Origin: Otatea glauca | Taxonomy: Eukaryota > Streptophyta > Magnoliopsida > Poales > Poaceae | NCBI GenBank assembly: GCA_036346275.1 | Contig: CM070730.1 | Location: forward strand, 8,618,309-8,682,308 | DNA length: 64,000 nucleotides | Direction: 5' to 3' | Shown here: in pieces, positions 23,853-35,300 of the stretch | How the letters are laid out: each line of letters begins with the position of its first letter | Position numbering within the stretch: position 1 is the first letter of the stretch | Program-made: the position numbers and the translations under genes | Notes under the pieces: model-generated | Seen by the model: the letters and a program-made list of their open reading frames with translations, nothing else | Databases searched by the model: none | Told to the model about the DNA's origin: nothing

Positions 23853-26329
23853 TCAATCACGGCCACGCTTCCTGATCTGGCCCGTGGGGTAGGTGAGTGG
23901 CGACGGCAGACGGACGTCCCTCCTAGGCCGGCCCTGCGGCGCAGGCGTAGAGTAGTGTGGCGGCGACGAGGGCGTGTCCTGTGGCGGCGCTCCCGAGAGC
24001 TGAGAGGGGGCGAGGTAGTCGGTCGAAAGGTACTCCTCCAGGTCGAACTCGACGTTCGCAGGGTCGTCGAAACCACCCTGGGGTCCTGCTGGGGCGCGAG
24101 ACGATGAGGGAGCCTCCGCAGCCCACTGTCCCCACTGCTGTTGCGTGGGAGCGTAACGAGGAACCGGCGGGGTAGGACGAGACGAGGAAGGAGCCTCCTC
24201 AGCCCACTGTCCGCACTGCAGCTGCGTGGGAGCGTAACGAGGCACCGGCGGGGTAGGGCGAGGTGCTGGGCCGCGAGGACATGGTGTCTTTGCGTCCGCC
24301 GACGCTTCGCGCCCGGCAAGTGGCTGCGACCCAACCGCCTCATCCTATCGAGGACCCGATCCCTGTCGCCTCGGCCTCGGCGGTGGTCACTGTATGCTCA
24401 CCAAGGCGCGTCAACATGGAGATAGCCTCCGCCTCAACCTCCCCAACGAGATGTGCCTGCATGTAACGTCAGATTGTTATTACGTAATTTACATGAAAAA
24501 GACGTGACCATGTAGCTTCGATTGCGACACTTACTGAGGAGTTGTCCCTCTAGGACATCTGTGAAGGGTACGTGTCCGTCACCCTAAGGCGAGTGCGTGG
24601 AGCGAACCACTCCATGTACTCATCATACATGTCAGGGTCGTACGGCCGGGTCTCGGTGACCCTCGCCGTCGAGTCGGCGCCCCATCGCACCGCCATGGTC
24701 GCATACGGGCGCGAATCGAGTGCCCATCGCAAAGACCCATCCGGTCATCCGCAATGCAAAAACAGGAAGTACACACCACATTCATTTTGCAAAGATGCGG
24801 AGTAGTAGGATCAGGGCAAGTACCTGTGAGCGCTACGCGCGACAACGTGACGAGGCGGCAAGGGAAAGGACTGAACAGGCCGAACTGCCGCAGCACTCGA
24901 TGCGGGGAGTACTCCTCGACACACAGGTCAAAGATGAGGACCTTACAGGTGAGCCAGAAGGCCTCATCTCGCTGCAAAGCACGGAGACCCCGTAAGGTGC
25001 TCGGGCGTGGACGTCGTACGCGGTGTATGTCGTCCACCGCACGTCCTCGTCGTGGAGGCGGTCGAACTCCCGAACGAACTCGAGGTAGGACCTCCTCACC
25101 TGTCGGTGCGCGTATGTCCGCTGCGAGGAAATAAGAAATGGCGGAGGTTATACAAGTGCGTTAGTGGGGAAAAAGATACGAGGAGCATACCGCTGCCGAA
25201 CCCCAGAGGGCCCATGGTGGGCCACCCACCGGTCGTCTCCGTAAAGGTCCCGGGGTGCAGTGCGGTGTCAACAACAGCTCGCTGACGGAGAAGCGCCCGA
25301 GACTACAATCGAAGGAGTAGGACGCAACCCGACATCGTCGCGTCCTGCTCCGCCCGAGAGACGGCGTCGCACAGACCTCTGTACGTCGCCGCAAGCACAG
25401 CTGAGGCCCACGACCACTGCATCATCTGTTTATAATGGGGAAGTTAGACGTGCTCCACTGATACGAGATTTGAACTTAGTGTGTTACCTCCTCCTCCGGG
25501 GTGTCGGCGATGTGCTGGGCGTACTCGATCAGGTGCCGGTCCACCGTGTTCTCGTGGGAGGATGGGAACATCACCCAACCGAACAACAACATGAGGTATG
25601 CCTCGAGATGGTGGGCCACATCCTCCTCCTCTGCCTGCGGGTGGAGAAGCTGTGCCTGCAGCGTTCGCAACAAACATTATCAGCAACTTAGCGCTTCTCT
25701 GTTAATTCGCAAAGAAAGAGGTACTCGTCGTGAATCGGCGACCACGCTTCGTCGGTCCGCGCGCGCCACCCCGCTCGAGGGGCCGTGAGGGGCCGCATAG
25801 GTATCGCCGCACCACGGCGAACCGCGCGGACAACTCCGCGTGCCACGTGATGGGGGCGTCGTGCGGCACAACTGCCGGACCCGCACAGGGGAGGCCTAAG
25901 AGGTACGACACGTCCTGCAGCGTCGGAGCCATCTCTCCGCACGGAAGGTGGAACGTGTGCGTCTCCGGTCTCCACCGGTCCACGAGTGAGGCCAGCAAGG
26001 ACCGGTCATACCCGAACCGTGGGACCTCCCTGCCCTCTAACAGGGCGTCACCTGCTCCACCATCCTACAGAGAGGAAGTAAGCCAGCCGCTCGCAACCTG
26101 CATGTAGTGCATTGCGTCGTTAGAATTGCATTCATAGGTAAATACATGTACGTAAAAGAGTGCAAGCGTTGGCAGCTTACCGTGGAACCCAGCGTGGGTC
26201 AATGCGAAGCAGCTCGTTGGGCACCAGAGGTCGGAGTGTCCCTAGCTCTCAGTTCTGCTCTGCAGAGTACCTAGACCGGTGGATCGCATCGACGGTCGCG
26301 TCAAGCAGCTCAGGGCAAGGTCGCACCAT
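23853..26329 (-). pseudogene. plant mobile domain (PMD, aminotransferase-like) gene carried by the MULE
   Basis: Multi-exon gene on the minus strand. First recognised exon: 26329-26181 (MVRPCPELLDATVDAI; in-frame TGA at 26251-26249). Next exon from 26064 holds the PMD core (FGYDRSLLASLVDRWRPETH; GEMAPTLQDVSYLLGLPC). A further exon (about 25655-25489) has HHLEAYLMLLFGWVMFPSS, and another has WSWASAVLAATYRGLCDA (near 25420). Later pieces include YLEFVREFDRLHDEDVRWT, LIFDLCVEEYSPHRVLRQFG and YMEWFAPRTRLRV. The tail (24245-23853) has a tandem PVPRYAPTQ.QWGQWA repeat and ends RKRGRD. PMD proteins (MAIN/MAIL1 relatives) are nuclear and affect silencing in plants. The role here is not known. Frame breaks and the exon-1 stop suggest decay, and exact joins are unresolved. 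Confidence 0.7.
24110..24245 (-). repeat. in-frame tandem repeat in the PMD tail
   Basis: Two copies of a ~66-bp unit encoding PRYAPTQ(L/Q)Q(C/W)GQWA(E/A)EAPSSSR. It is visible on the plus strand as the duplicated GGAGCGTAACGAGGMACCGG segments. Confidence 0.75.
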
Positions 26330-26487
26330 CGTCGCCTGTTACAAAGCAAATACAACAAATTTGTCAGTAATTAAATGTGCACACAAAATGAAATGCGAAA
26401 TAACGAATTATACCATACTCAACAAATAATACAAAAGATGAAGATATGTTGGATGAGGCACACAACGTCGAAAATTACATTATCCTC

Positions 26488-26660
26488 ATAGCAATTAACT
26501 GGTACATTGAAAAATACATGATGCGAAAAGCAACTAACTGGTACATCGAAAAATACATGATGCGAAAAGCAACTAACTGGTAAATCGAAAAATACATGAT
26601 GCGAATAAAAACTAACTGGTACATCGAAAAATACATGACGCGAGTAACAACTTACTAGAA
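26488..26660 (-). repeat. 39-bp tandem repeat, 4-5 copies
   Basis: CAACTAACTGG-type starts recur at 26492, 26531, 26570, 26609 and 26648, an exact 39-bp period. As the period is a multiple of three, the minus strand stays open and would read a 13-residue repeat (VSCFSHHVFFDVP). It lies between the transposase and PMD genes. Confidence 0.9.
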
Positions 26661-26739
26661 GTGCGAAAATTACATTATTGGCACAACAGTTCACTGGTAC
26701 ATGATCGAATCTTACAAGATGCGAAGAAGATCGAACATT

Positions 26740-29106
26740 ACATTATCCGCGGTTGCGACGCGTCTCGGACTCGTCCATATCGTTCCGAATGCGCCGTGTC
26801 CTTCGACTCCCGACCTTTAGCTTCAACATTCGGATGTCCGGTACCCATCGATGGTCCGGAGGGGGGGCTGTTGTGAATGATCCATCCACTCGGTATCCAT
26901 ACACCTCGTGATGCTACGTGTTGAGAACACTTTGCTTGTAGTAGTAGGAGGAGATGAATGGACGACATGATTGATGCGTCTCAGCGGCTGCAGCAATGAT
27001 GTGCGAGCACGGCAAGTGCAGCAGGCGTGGTTTCTGGCAGGAGCACTCGCAGTCAGCTGCTCGGAGTATGCACAGATGGAAAGTCCTCTCCCGATGGGCA
27101 CCCCTGCGACCTCGGTCACCACAGTGCACGTGGTATCTCCTTTACACGCCACTCTCCGGTGTCACCCGATGTGTCTGCGCCTTTCTTGTTTTCTTGGACA
27201 TGTACGTAGATACAACCGTTGAGTACGACAGTCGATTGTCTGACATACATGCTGCGGAGCTCTTGTATCGCTCAATGAAATATCTCTGTGTCCCTAGTAA
27301 GACACCTTCAACTATACCCACCGATGGAAGGCATCCGTGCCTTTATTACTGTTGTAAATCTCCGCTGAGTTCGTTGTCATGATTCCATAACACGAGCCGC
27401 CTCGTCATGCGAAGGACCATTTCTCCAAAAGCTCGTGGTCGATCCAATCGGTGAAACTCTTTATCTTTGGTCCCCGCCTACGCCGAATGTTTGGGGCGTC
27501 TGTCGGGAGCGCACACAAAGTCGTGGGGTCCTCTCCTTGCTCATGGTACACCATCGGGTTCCTTGATGAACCAATGTATCTCTTGGATTCATTGATCGCT
27601 TCTTCGTTAGTTCATCCAACATCCTCCAAAGCACGCCGAACTTCCTCCGTTGGTTCTTTATACACCGCTGAACATGTTCATAAGCTCCTTGTTCCCGAAT
27701 CGACGGAAAAATTGGCACCCATGTGCCTCATGCACCACCGCTCTTCGTGTCCGCCACTTTGTCGCTCCCACGACGACGGACCCTTGTTGCATATCCACGA
27801 TCGCCTTAGCAATTTCGCATGTCGGTCATGGATGACACAAACATCGAGCCCGCCCGAACAACCGCCACTTCACTCTTTCAAGGAACCAGCACCAGCTCTC
27901 CGTGTTTTCCCCCTCCACGAAGGCCAATGCAACCGGTAGAACTTGGTTGTTGGCGTCCACCGTGATCGCAGTTGGAATCTGGCCTTTATACTTCCCCGTG
28001 AGGAATGTGCCGTCCATGCAAATGACCGGACGACAGTGCCGAAACATATTTATGCATGCGCCCAGGGCGAAGAATGCACGCTGCAAGACCCACTTACCAG
28101 CGCACACACCACCCGCAGGAAACTCCGCAAGGTCGACGGATGTACCGGGATTCCTACGTGCTATTGCCCTCAGCAGGTGGGGAATATTCTCGTAGGAAGC
28201 CTCGTACGTCCCGAACCGTATTTTCAGAGCTGTCCTTTTCGCTCTCCATGCCTTTCCGTAGCTAATCTTGTATTGAAACCTCTCCTCCACGGCTGTGATA
28301 ATAGATCGAGGCTGCAGGTGCGGATTGTCCACGATCTGACCATAAAACACATTTGCCACCCAAGTGGATGACATATTGCGGTGTCCCTGCTCCGCTTCTT
28401 CCAGCTCGCAATTATGTTCCATCACTATGGAGCATTTTCAGTAGTCCTTCCACTTCCCCTTGTATGCATGCACCCGTCATGGGCACGAATCAACTACGCA
28501 CTTCACGTCGTACTCCTTCTTGCTGGACTTCACTACCCTAAATTGCCGCCGGAGAGACATTGCCCAGTACTTCACCGCATCCATCACAGCCTCCTTGTCT
28601 TTATATATGGCCCCCTCCGTCACCTCGTTCTCACGATACTCCCATGCATCAGTGTTCCCTTCATTCGTTGTTAGGTCTTCGAAACTGTAATTGGTCCACG
28701 CACCAGAGATAGGCACCTTAGGAGTGTTGTCCTCCTCGTCGGAGTGCTCACCATCAGGGACTTCCTCATCCGCACGGTCCTCCTCTTCCATCAGGTCAAC
28801 TATGTCCTCCACCTCCTCCCCCTCGTCGGCCACCCCTCGCACCTCCACCGTTGTCTCCTCTGCCCCCCCGATCCCTTCGCCACCGCCAGTCTCGTGCTCC
28901 TCGTCTCCGGGCTCCTCGCCGCCTTCCTCTTTGCATCCTTCTACATTTGACGTCCCCTCCCCCGTAATGTCCACCCCGACATCACGAACTTGCGACACCG
29001 ATGGAGCTACCGGGTAGCACTGTACCAACAACATGTGCGGCCAACCCCGCTCTACGACAAAACTAACATAACTCCTCCATGTTGACATCGAGTTAATAGG
29101 AATCAA
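26740..29106 (-). pseudogene. MuDR-family (MULE) transposase, disrupted
   Basis: Transposase that would bind the TIRs and cut the element out by a DDE mechanism. Order on the minus strand: an acidic N-terminal segment (28990-28740); a MuDR DNA-binding domain (near 28620-28480, LRRQFRVVKSSKKEYDVKCV); a helical region to 28200; the catalytic core (VICMDGTFLTGKYKGQIPTA at about 28020-27960, with the first Asp; NTESWCWFLERV at about 27880); after a frame change near 27830, VIHDRHA with the second Asp; a further helical region (27718-27460); and a SWIM zinc finger (CECSCQKPRLLHLPCSHI at about 27060-27000), followed by a C-terminal HRWVPDI segment. Breaks: in-frame TGA at 28479-28477 and at 28440-28438, both where Trp is usual, and a frameshift near 27830. 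Introns may account for some of the frame changes. Confidence 0.85.
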
Positions 29107-29439
29107 CTCTCCGTAAAAACAGTCTTTGACGGCTCACTATCGCTCGACTAAGAACGAAACATCTGGGCATCCAAATCAACATCCGAGACATCCACTCCAA
29201 CAAACCCTCAGATGTCCTATCGCTTGGCCTCGCATATGCCCCGTAAGACTCTTGAAAATGATGATAAATCCAACCCATTCGCCCCCCGTGCTATCTCCCC
29301 ATCTCCATAAAATATTTGGAAATACAATTTCTCCGACATGCTGCAACGTCCGACGGAAAAATATTACTCTAAAATACAATATACAAAACGTACATTGAAC
29401 GTACTACAAAATACAACTATAAATAAGTGATTCGACTAG

Positions 29440-29960
29440 CCTACCATACAGCCTAATATTAAATTTCTACTACATTACATTTGTATATATTGCCTAATAC
29501 ATTATTTACATAATAAAATTAGTAATACACAACCTACTAAATTAAAATTATACCACATTACATTTGTATATATATTGCCTAATACATTATTTGCATAATA
29601 AAATTACTAATACATAACCCTACTAAATTAAATTTCTAAATATTGCCTAATATTTCTACTGTATTAAATTTCTACATACTAAATACTACATTAAATTTGC
29701 ACATACTGAAATACTAAATTAGATTTCTAAATACTACATGCTACATTAAATTTCTGAATATTAACTGCTATATTAAATTTCTAAACACTATACAATCCTA
29801 AAATTTGTAAACAATACATAATCCTAAAATTTCTAAATACTACAACAAATTCCTAAATATTACCTATAAAAAAGTTCCTACATTTACCTCTACAAAAAAT
29901 TCCTAAAGCTAACTCTACAATAAAAATCCGAAAATTACCTAAATTTCTCGGCTTCCCCTT
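29440..29960. repeat. AT-rich subterminal repeats of the MULE
   Basis: A ~85-bp duplication (ATTACATTTGTATATAT ... TTGCCTAATACATTATTT, near 29473 and 29557), followed by many degenerate copies of a ~25-30-bp TAAATTTCTAAATACTACA unit. It lies upstream of the transposase and next to the right TIR. Confidence 0.75.
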
Positions 29961-30011
29961 CTCTTCTTCTTCTCTTCTCCCCCTCTCTTTCTCCCTGCGC
30001 TCGGCTCCCCC

Positions 30012-30289
30012 TCTCTTTCTTTCTCCCTGCGCTCAGCCCTGTCTACGCCGAGGGGGTTTTAAGGGAGCATGTCGCCCCTGTATGGGGTGATCGCCCGTAC
30101 AGGGGGCGACAGGGGGCCCCACCATTTCTAGCCGTTTGCTGCGCCGTTTATAGCCGTCGGTGGAGGGACTAATCGCCCGTATATAGGGCGATCGCCCCAT
30201 ATACGGGCGACCGGCGTCTATTCCTACTATTTTTTCACCCGACGCCTAGTTTTGAAAAAAAGAATAAAAAATATTAAAGAAAAAAATTC
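30012..30289 (-). repeat. right TIR of the MULE (~278 bp)
   Basis: Inverted match of 21567-21845. It ends AATTC at 30289, directly before the CGGAGTGCTA duplication. Confidence 0.93.
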
Positions 30290-30299
30290 CGGAGTGCTA
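30290..30299 (+). repeat. MULE target site duplication, right (CGGAGTGCTA)
   Basis: Identical to 21557-21566. Confidence 0.92.
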
Positions 30300-30317
30300 C
30301 GTGCGGAAAAAGAAAAT

Positions 30318-30431
30318 GGCCCAGCTACATGGCCCAAGAGAAGGCCACGCAACCCACAGGCGTGCAAAACGCGCGGCCAGATCAGCCCAAATATTTCGCC
30401 GTCAAGACGTGGCCAATGGCAGCTAGGCCCA
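30318..30431 (+). promoter_or_regulatory. site II (GGCCCA) promoter motifs
   Basis: GGCCCA occurs at 30318, 30331 and 30426, just upstream of the SPARK gene leader. Such TCP-bound site II motifs are typical of TATA-less housekeeping promoters in plants. No TATA box is seen. The cluster begins about 20 bp outside the MULE. Confidence 0.5.
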
Positions 30432-30499
30432 GCCCACGCGCGGCTCGGCCTCTCCCACTCTCCTCCTCGCCTCCTCCGATCCGAGTACAGGACAGGCAG

Positions 30500-30801
30500 G
30501 CGGCCAGGCGCACACAGACACGAGGCAGGCGCACGGCCGCGTCCCCGCACCAGCTCACCTGCACCTCGCACGCTCGCCAACCCTAATCCCTAGCAGCTCC
30601 GCGCACTCGCGCTGCCCACCACCCCGCTGCGCCCTCACCACTCGCCGCCGGGGGCACGCGCATAGGGGTGTGTCCCCCCGCGCACGCCCTCCCAGCTCGC
30701 CTCTGGCGGCCGCGGCTCTCGTGGGGCGGCCCGGCGCACGCGCACCGGAGGGCCTGCCAGATCGGCGCGCTTCAGATCCAGTGATTTCGGCGGGAACCTA
30801 G
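30500..30801 (+). other. 5'UTR exon of the SPARK gene
   Basis: GC-rich leader ending at a good donor (ACCTAG|GTGAGG, GT at 30802). The 1.45-kb first intron runs to the acceptor GGTGCAG at 32248. The transcription start is an estimate. A long leader intron is common for this kind of grass gene. Confidence 0.55.
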
Positions 30802-32357
30802 GTGAGGCGCTTACTGGAGTGTTCAGAATGAGGTGTTTTTGGTCTAGTTTAGTGTTCGCCAGCACAGCAAATCTGTAGCTGCATAGGGTATTTACTCCGT
30901 ATTCCTCAGCCATTTTTGTTGGAAAAAATAGGGGGCTACCTTTTCTTGCTCTAGGACTGCAAAGTGATTAAATGTTGCCAAATTAGAGCTGTTCCCAAAA
31001 AATAGCGCATAGTTAAGCTGGCGCTGGCGGTTTTGACAAAGCTCTTGGATGAAACACATGCTCCTCAGTTCCGCATATAGTAGCTTTCCAAGAGTAGAAA
31101 TAACTGATGCTTCCGTTCGTCTTCGGAATAATGACTACGTGAGAGAGGTGAAAGCTGCTTAGCAATGCTTTCTCTGGTCGGTTCTTCTAATTCAATTGCA
31201 AAAAAAGAAAAAGAAAAAAGTTCCACATTAGCGGTAACTCCAGCAAGAGTTCGACTGTTTGATAAACACTAATGATTCTATGTATCATCACTTGTCAGAG
31301 GTTCCTTGTGCAACCTGCACAGCGATTTAATGTTGTGTAAGATTAATGTGCAAGGGTAACACTTTAACAGCATGGGACTCAACAGATAGGGTCGTGCAAT
31401 ATGTTGAAATATGGGAAGAACGATCACCTTGTGGTTGGAGTTTTATGTGTAGATGTGAGACTGATAAGATAAATGGTTGCTTCTAAGGGATTTAAGGTTG
31501 TTTTTTAGTGTCTTTTCATTCTTTGTTCTGGGACTTGGGGATTTCCTTGATAGGCAACACCTTTTGGATTCTTGTTAATTCTGGTAGAGTTACCTCTTGA
31601 TACCTAAGAAATGGTTGCACCTGGGGTTCATGTGCAAGAAATAAAAAAATTATCTTGTTTGTTCAAGGAGGTGCTTTTTACTGTATGGTTGTCAGTGAGA
31701 TGATAAGGAGATACTTCATCAATTCCCTGTGTCTGTTTTCCTTGGTTGTTTTCATTTGATATCAGGATGATACCTAGAGTTTCAGAATCTGTAGTTGGGA
31801 AGAAAGTTCTCGCTAGAAAACCAATTGCTAAGTGGTGTTTTATTGTGTAATCTGGGTTGCATGCTAAACATAAAAAATTTAGAGGTACATGTCAACTCTC
31901 TCATCGATTTCCCAAGTATGCTTTCAGTTCAATTAATTTGAATCACACCGTAAAGTCGAGTGGAAAGAACATCTGTATATGTACATCTTAAAAGAAGGCA
32001 ACATCGGTAAAGTTTAAACACATATTATCTCATTCCTGCAGAAAATACACTGTTAGAAAAACTTTCATGGTGAGTTGAGCTATAAATGGATAATTCTCTG
32101 GGAAAAAAATGCTTGATCATATGCTTATTTATATTCACTAAAATATTAACTCTTTCACTTTGTTTTCTTGAGATTTTTTTATGTTAGTGTAGTAGCATTC
32201 ATCTTACATATATATCTATAGGCTTCTTACCCTGTTTGTTTGGTGCAGTGCTACTATCTCCAATGATCCTACGAGTAGAGTTCTTAAACTTTTGCTGGAA
32301 CTGAGGACCTTGTACACATAGCCTCATGCAGTCATTTACTTCTTCAGGCTAAAAGAA

Positions 32358-35300
32358 ATGGAGAGTTCCAACTCTGGTTCTTGTCCACAGGGTGAGGGAC
32401 TGAGTGGCTTTTTACCCATTTCTGTTGCGTACATGACTAAATGAGTAATTGTCTATCAGCATATAGTTATACATGGTAATGTTATTTGGGTAACTCTTAG
32501 AAGTTTTTCATGAGCCAGCAGCAACTAAAGGGAAAGTTACCAAGAACATCATATATGGATGTACAATTCTGCTAACTTCTAATTCCTAATGCTAAAGCTA
32601 CTTAAGGAATATATATCCACTTTTGATGCACATGGATGTCTAACCTAGGTTGCAGCCATATCAGCATTGACATCAGTGTGTCATGGTACAAAAATGTGAC
32701 ATTTTGTTCTTCAAAATACTGATATGGCAACATTGCTTTACATTTGAAATAATTAATTGCTTTACATTTGAAAATAATTAATTAATTAATTGTTTGACTT
32801 AGCTTGCCGCTACATCCGCACTATATAAATCTACAGTGTATCGTTTTACATACCAAAATACATGGACATTTCAAAAGTTAATACTTAATAGTTTCTATCC
32901 ATCTTTAGCATAACTTTTTCTTGTAAATAACAAGGTATGCTTCTTACTGAACACATTAGGCTCAAAAAGACAAGTTTAATGGTGTTAATGCCACCATTTT
33001 AGGGTTGTGTCAGGATGTGTTGACGCTATCTCTAGTGCTAGATTCTTGTTGAACACTAATATGTGATTTTGTTGTAACTAGTGCCTAATTGTTTGTTGTT
33101 CTAGTTGAGTGATGTTATTTGGAAATGTCTCTCTTTTTTATATATAATTCAAGCTTCCCAATGATATATTTAAGTGAAGATTGTTGTTTTGTGCTGCTTC
33201 TCGAAATTGTTCAAACTGCAGTAAATTTAGGGGGGATTTGGAGGCTGGTTTACGACCCTATTGTAATGGATAGTGATATTCCTAGTCATTTGGCCAATAT
33301 AATCAATTAATCATGACCACAATACTGGAGATGATAGGTAATGAACTCCTTTCCTTGTGAGGAACTGAGGTACACTTTATTGTGGGTTGTTTAGGATATG
33401 TTCATTATGTGGAGGCTTATGTGCAGCTCATTTTAATAAGTGTCCATATGCAACTGAATTATTGAAGTGCATTCTGCGATCTTTGCAATTACTATCTTCG
33501 ATGAGCCATGCTAAAATGAATATTGCATTGCAGGTACAGTGTATCATTGGTTTGTGTTGTTTGCAGTATGGCTTTGTGGCAGTCAGCATGTTCTGTCTCA
33601 GAAAACAACTCTTGAACCAAAAGACAAATTCCTTCTGTCTGACCCACCTATTGGTCTCTATGATCCAATAGAGATTTCACCATCTGTTCTTCCACACAAC
33701 ACTAACCCAGTTGAACCACTGTCTCCAATGTATCCAAACTACACATCCTATGATCCGGTATTGACTGGGAAATGCCATGTAAATTTTTCTGCACTCTCTT
33801 ATATTATAGACAAAACTGCATCAGATTGTTCCATTCCTTTAGCACCACTAGTTGCAGATGTTATATGTTGCCCCCAAGTTAATAGCTTGATGAATATTTT
33901 CCAAGCTGCATATGGTAATGGAAACAATACGCTAGTTCTCAACCAGGCCGCAGCAAATGCTTGCTTCTCTGACATTATGAGCATAATTGCAAGCAAAGGG
34001 GCAAACACCAACATCCCTGAGTTATGTACTCTGAGGCCATCAAATCTTACTGATGCTTCTTGTCCTGTGAAGGATATTAGCTCATTTGAGAGAATAGTTA
34101 ATGTAAGCAAGCTCCTAGATGCATGCAGCAGTGTTGACCCACTGAAAGAGTGCTGTAGGCCAGTTTGCCAACCTGCAATAGTGGAAGCAGCAGTTCACAT
34201 ATCCTCAGGTGGGGAAAGCGTGTTTGGAAGTTCTAACATACCTGGAAGTGCTGCTGGGATCGATGTTGTTAGTGACTGTAAAGGGGTGGTTCACTCCTGG
34301 TTATCTATGAAGCTTTCATCAGACGCCGCAAACACCGCTTTTAGAGTATTATCAGGTTGCAAGGTGAACAAAGGTATGTGGTATCACACTTTCTTTTGGT
34401 TGGCTTGGGTTGATCCTTTGATGGGATATTTGACTGATGCTAATTGCTTGCTTGGGCTGCTGGGTATACCAAAATGTCACCAAGTTTGTCATACTTAAAT
34501 TACAAGTACCTGTTATGTTTGACTTTCACCTTGTATCATAACTGCTGGGTGCTTAATGCTGTCAGTTTCATCATCATCATGCATGGCACCAGTGAATTAG
34601 CCAACTCTTATTCTAAATGATGCAGTTTGTCCATTGGAGTTTGATGAACCTTCTTCAGTTGTTAAGGCATGTGGCAAGGCATCTTCTTCAACGTCCAAAT
34701 GCTGCGCAGCGTTGCACTCTTACATTTTAACTAGACAGAAGCAGATATTTGTCACAAATCTGCAAGCAATTAACTGTGCAACCATGTTTGGATCAATGCT
34801 ACAGAAAGCTGGTGTAGTGGATGATATTTATGGGCTTTGTGATATTGACTTAAAAGATTTCAGCTTGCAAGGTATGCATAGAAGACATGAGAGCTTATCT
34901 TCAATCTTTGCTTCATATCGGAATACTTCATAACATTGTTTATTTTCTTTGGCATCATTCTCCAATTGGAACAGCGTTTGGGCAGCAAGGTTAGTTTTGT
35001 TCAACCAACTTATTTGGAATATCCATGTATTAGCAGAGTGCTAACATCAATCTTCCTTTTCTAGGCTGTCTACTTCGGAGCTTACCTACAGATATTGTGT
35101 TTGATAACATTACGGGCATTAGCTTCACATGCGATTTGAGCGACAACATTGCAGCACCATGGCCATCCTCGTCGTCTCTTCAATCCTTGTCGCTTTGTGC
35201 TCCAGGTGAGGAGGGGAATTCGTTTTTAAGGGGTCACAGAAATAACATCCATCCACTTTTTTTAACCGTGAAGTTTTTATTCCATGGCCATTTTTGGGTC

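Larger units (their letters stand above)
21567..30289 (-). mobile_element. Mutator-like element (MULE) with transposase, PMD and GRF-type genes
   Basis: An 8,723-bp DNA transposon defined by long near-identical terminal inverted repeats (21567-21845 and 30012-30289), with an exact 10-bp duplication outside them. All three recognisable genes read leftwards from the right TIR: a MuDR-family transposase (29106-26740), a plant mobile domain gene (26329-23853) and a small GRF-finger gene (23540-22912). Each has stops or frame breaks, so this copy is probably non-autonomous now. Internal tandem repeats lie beside the left TIR, between the PMD gene and the transposase, and beside the right TIR. Confidence 0.93.

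Noticed and set aside
24141..25285. Plus-strand Arg-rich ORFs across the PMD gene
   Set aside because: They are shadows of the minus-strand PMD coding sequence, which has recognisable domain motifs.
26488..26660. CRISPR-like array
   Set aside because: Repeats are head-to-tail with no unique spacers and lie in a plant transposon, so it is a minisatellite.
30227..30593. ORFs of up to 117 codons on both strands at the MULE/SPARK promoter boundary
   Set aside because: Low-complexity translations spanning the TIR end, target duplication and GC-rich leader. No family and no splice context.
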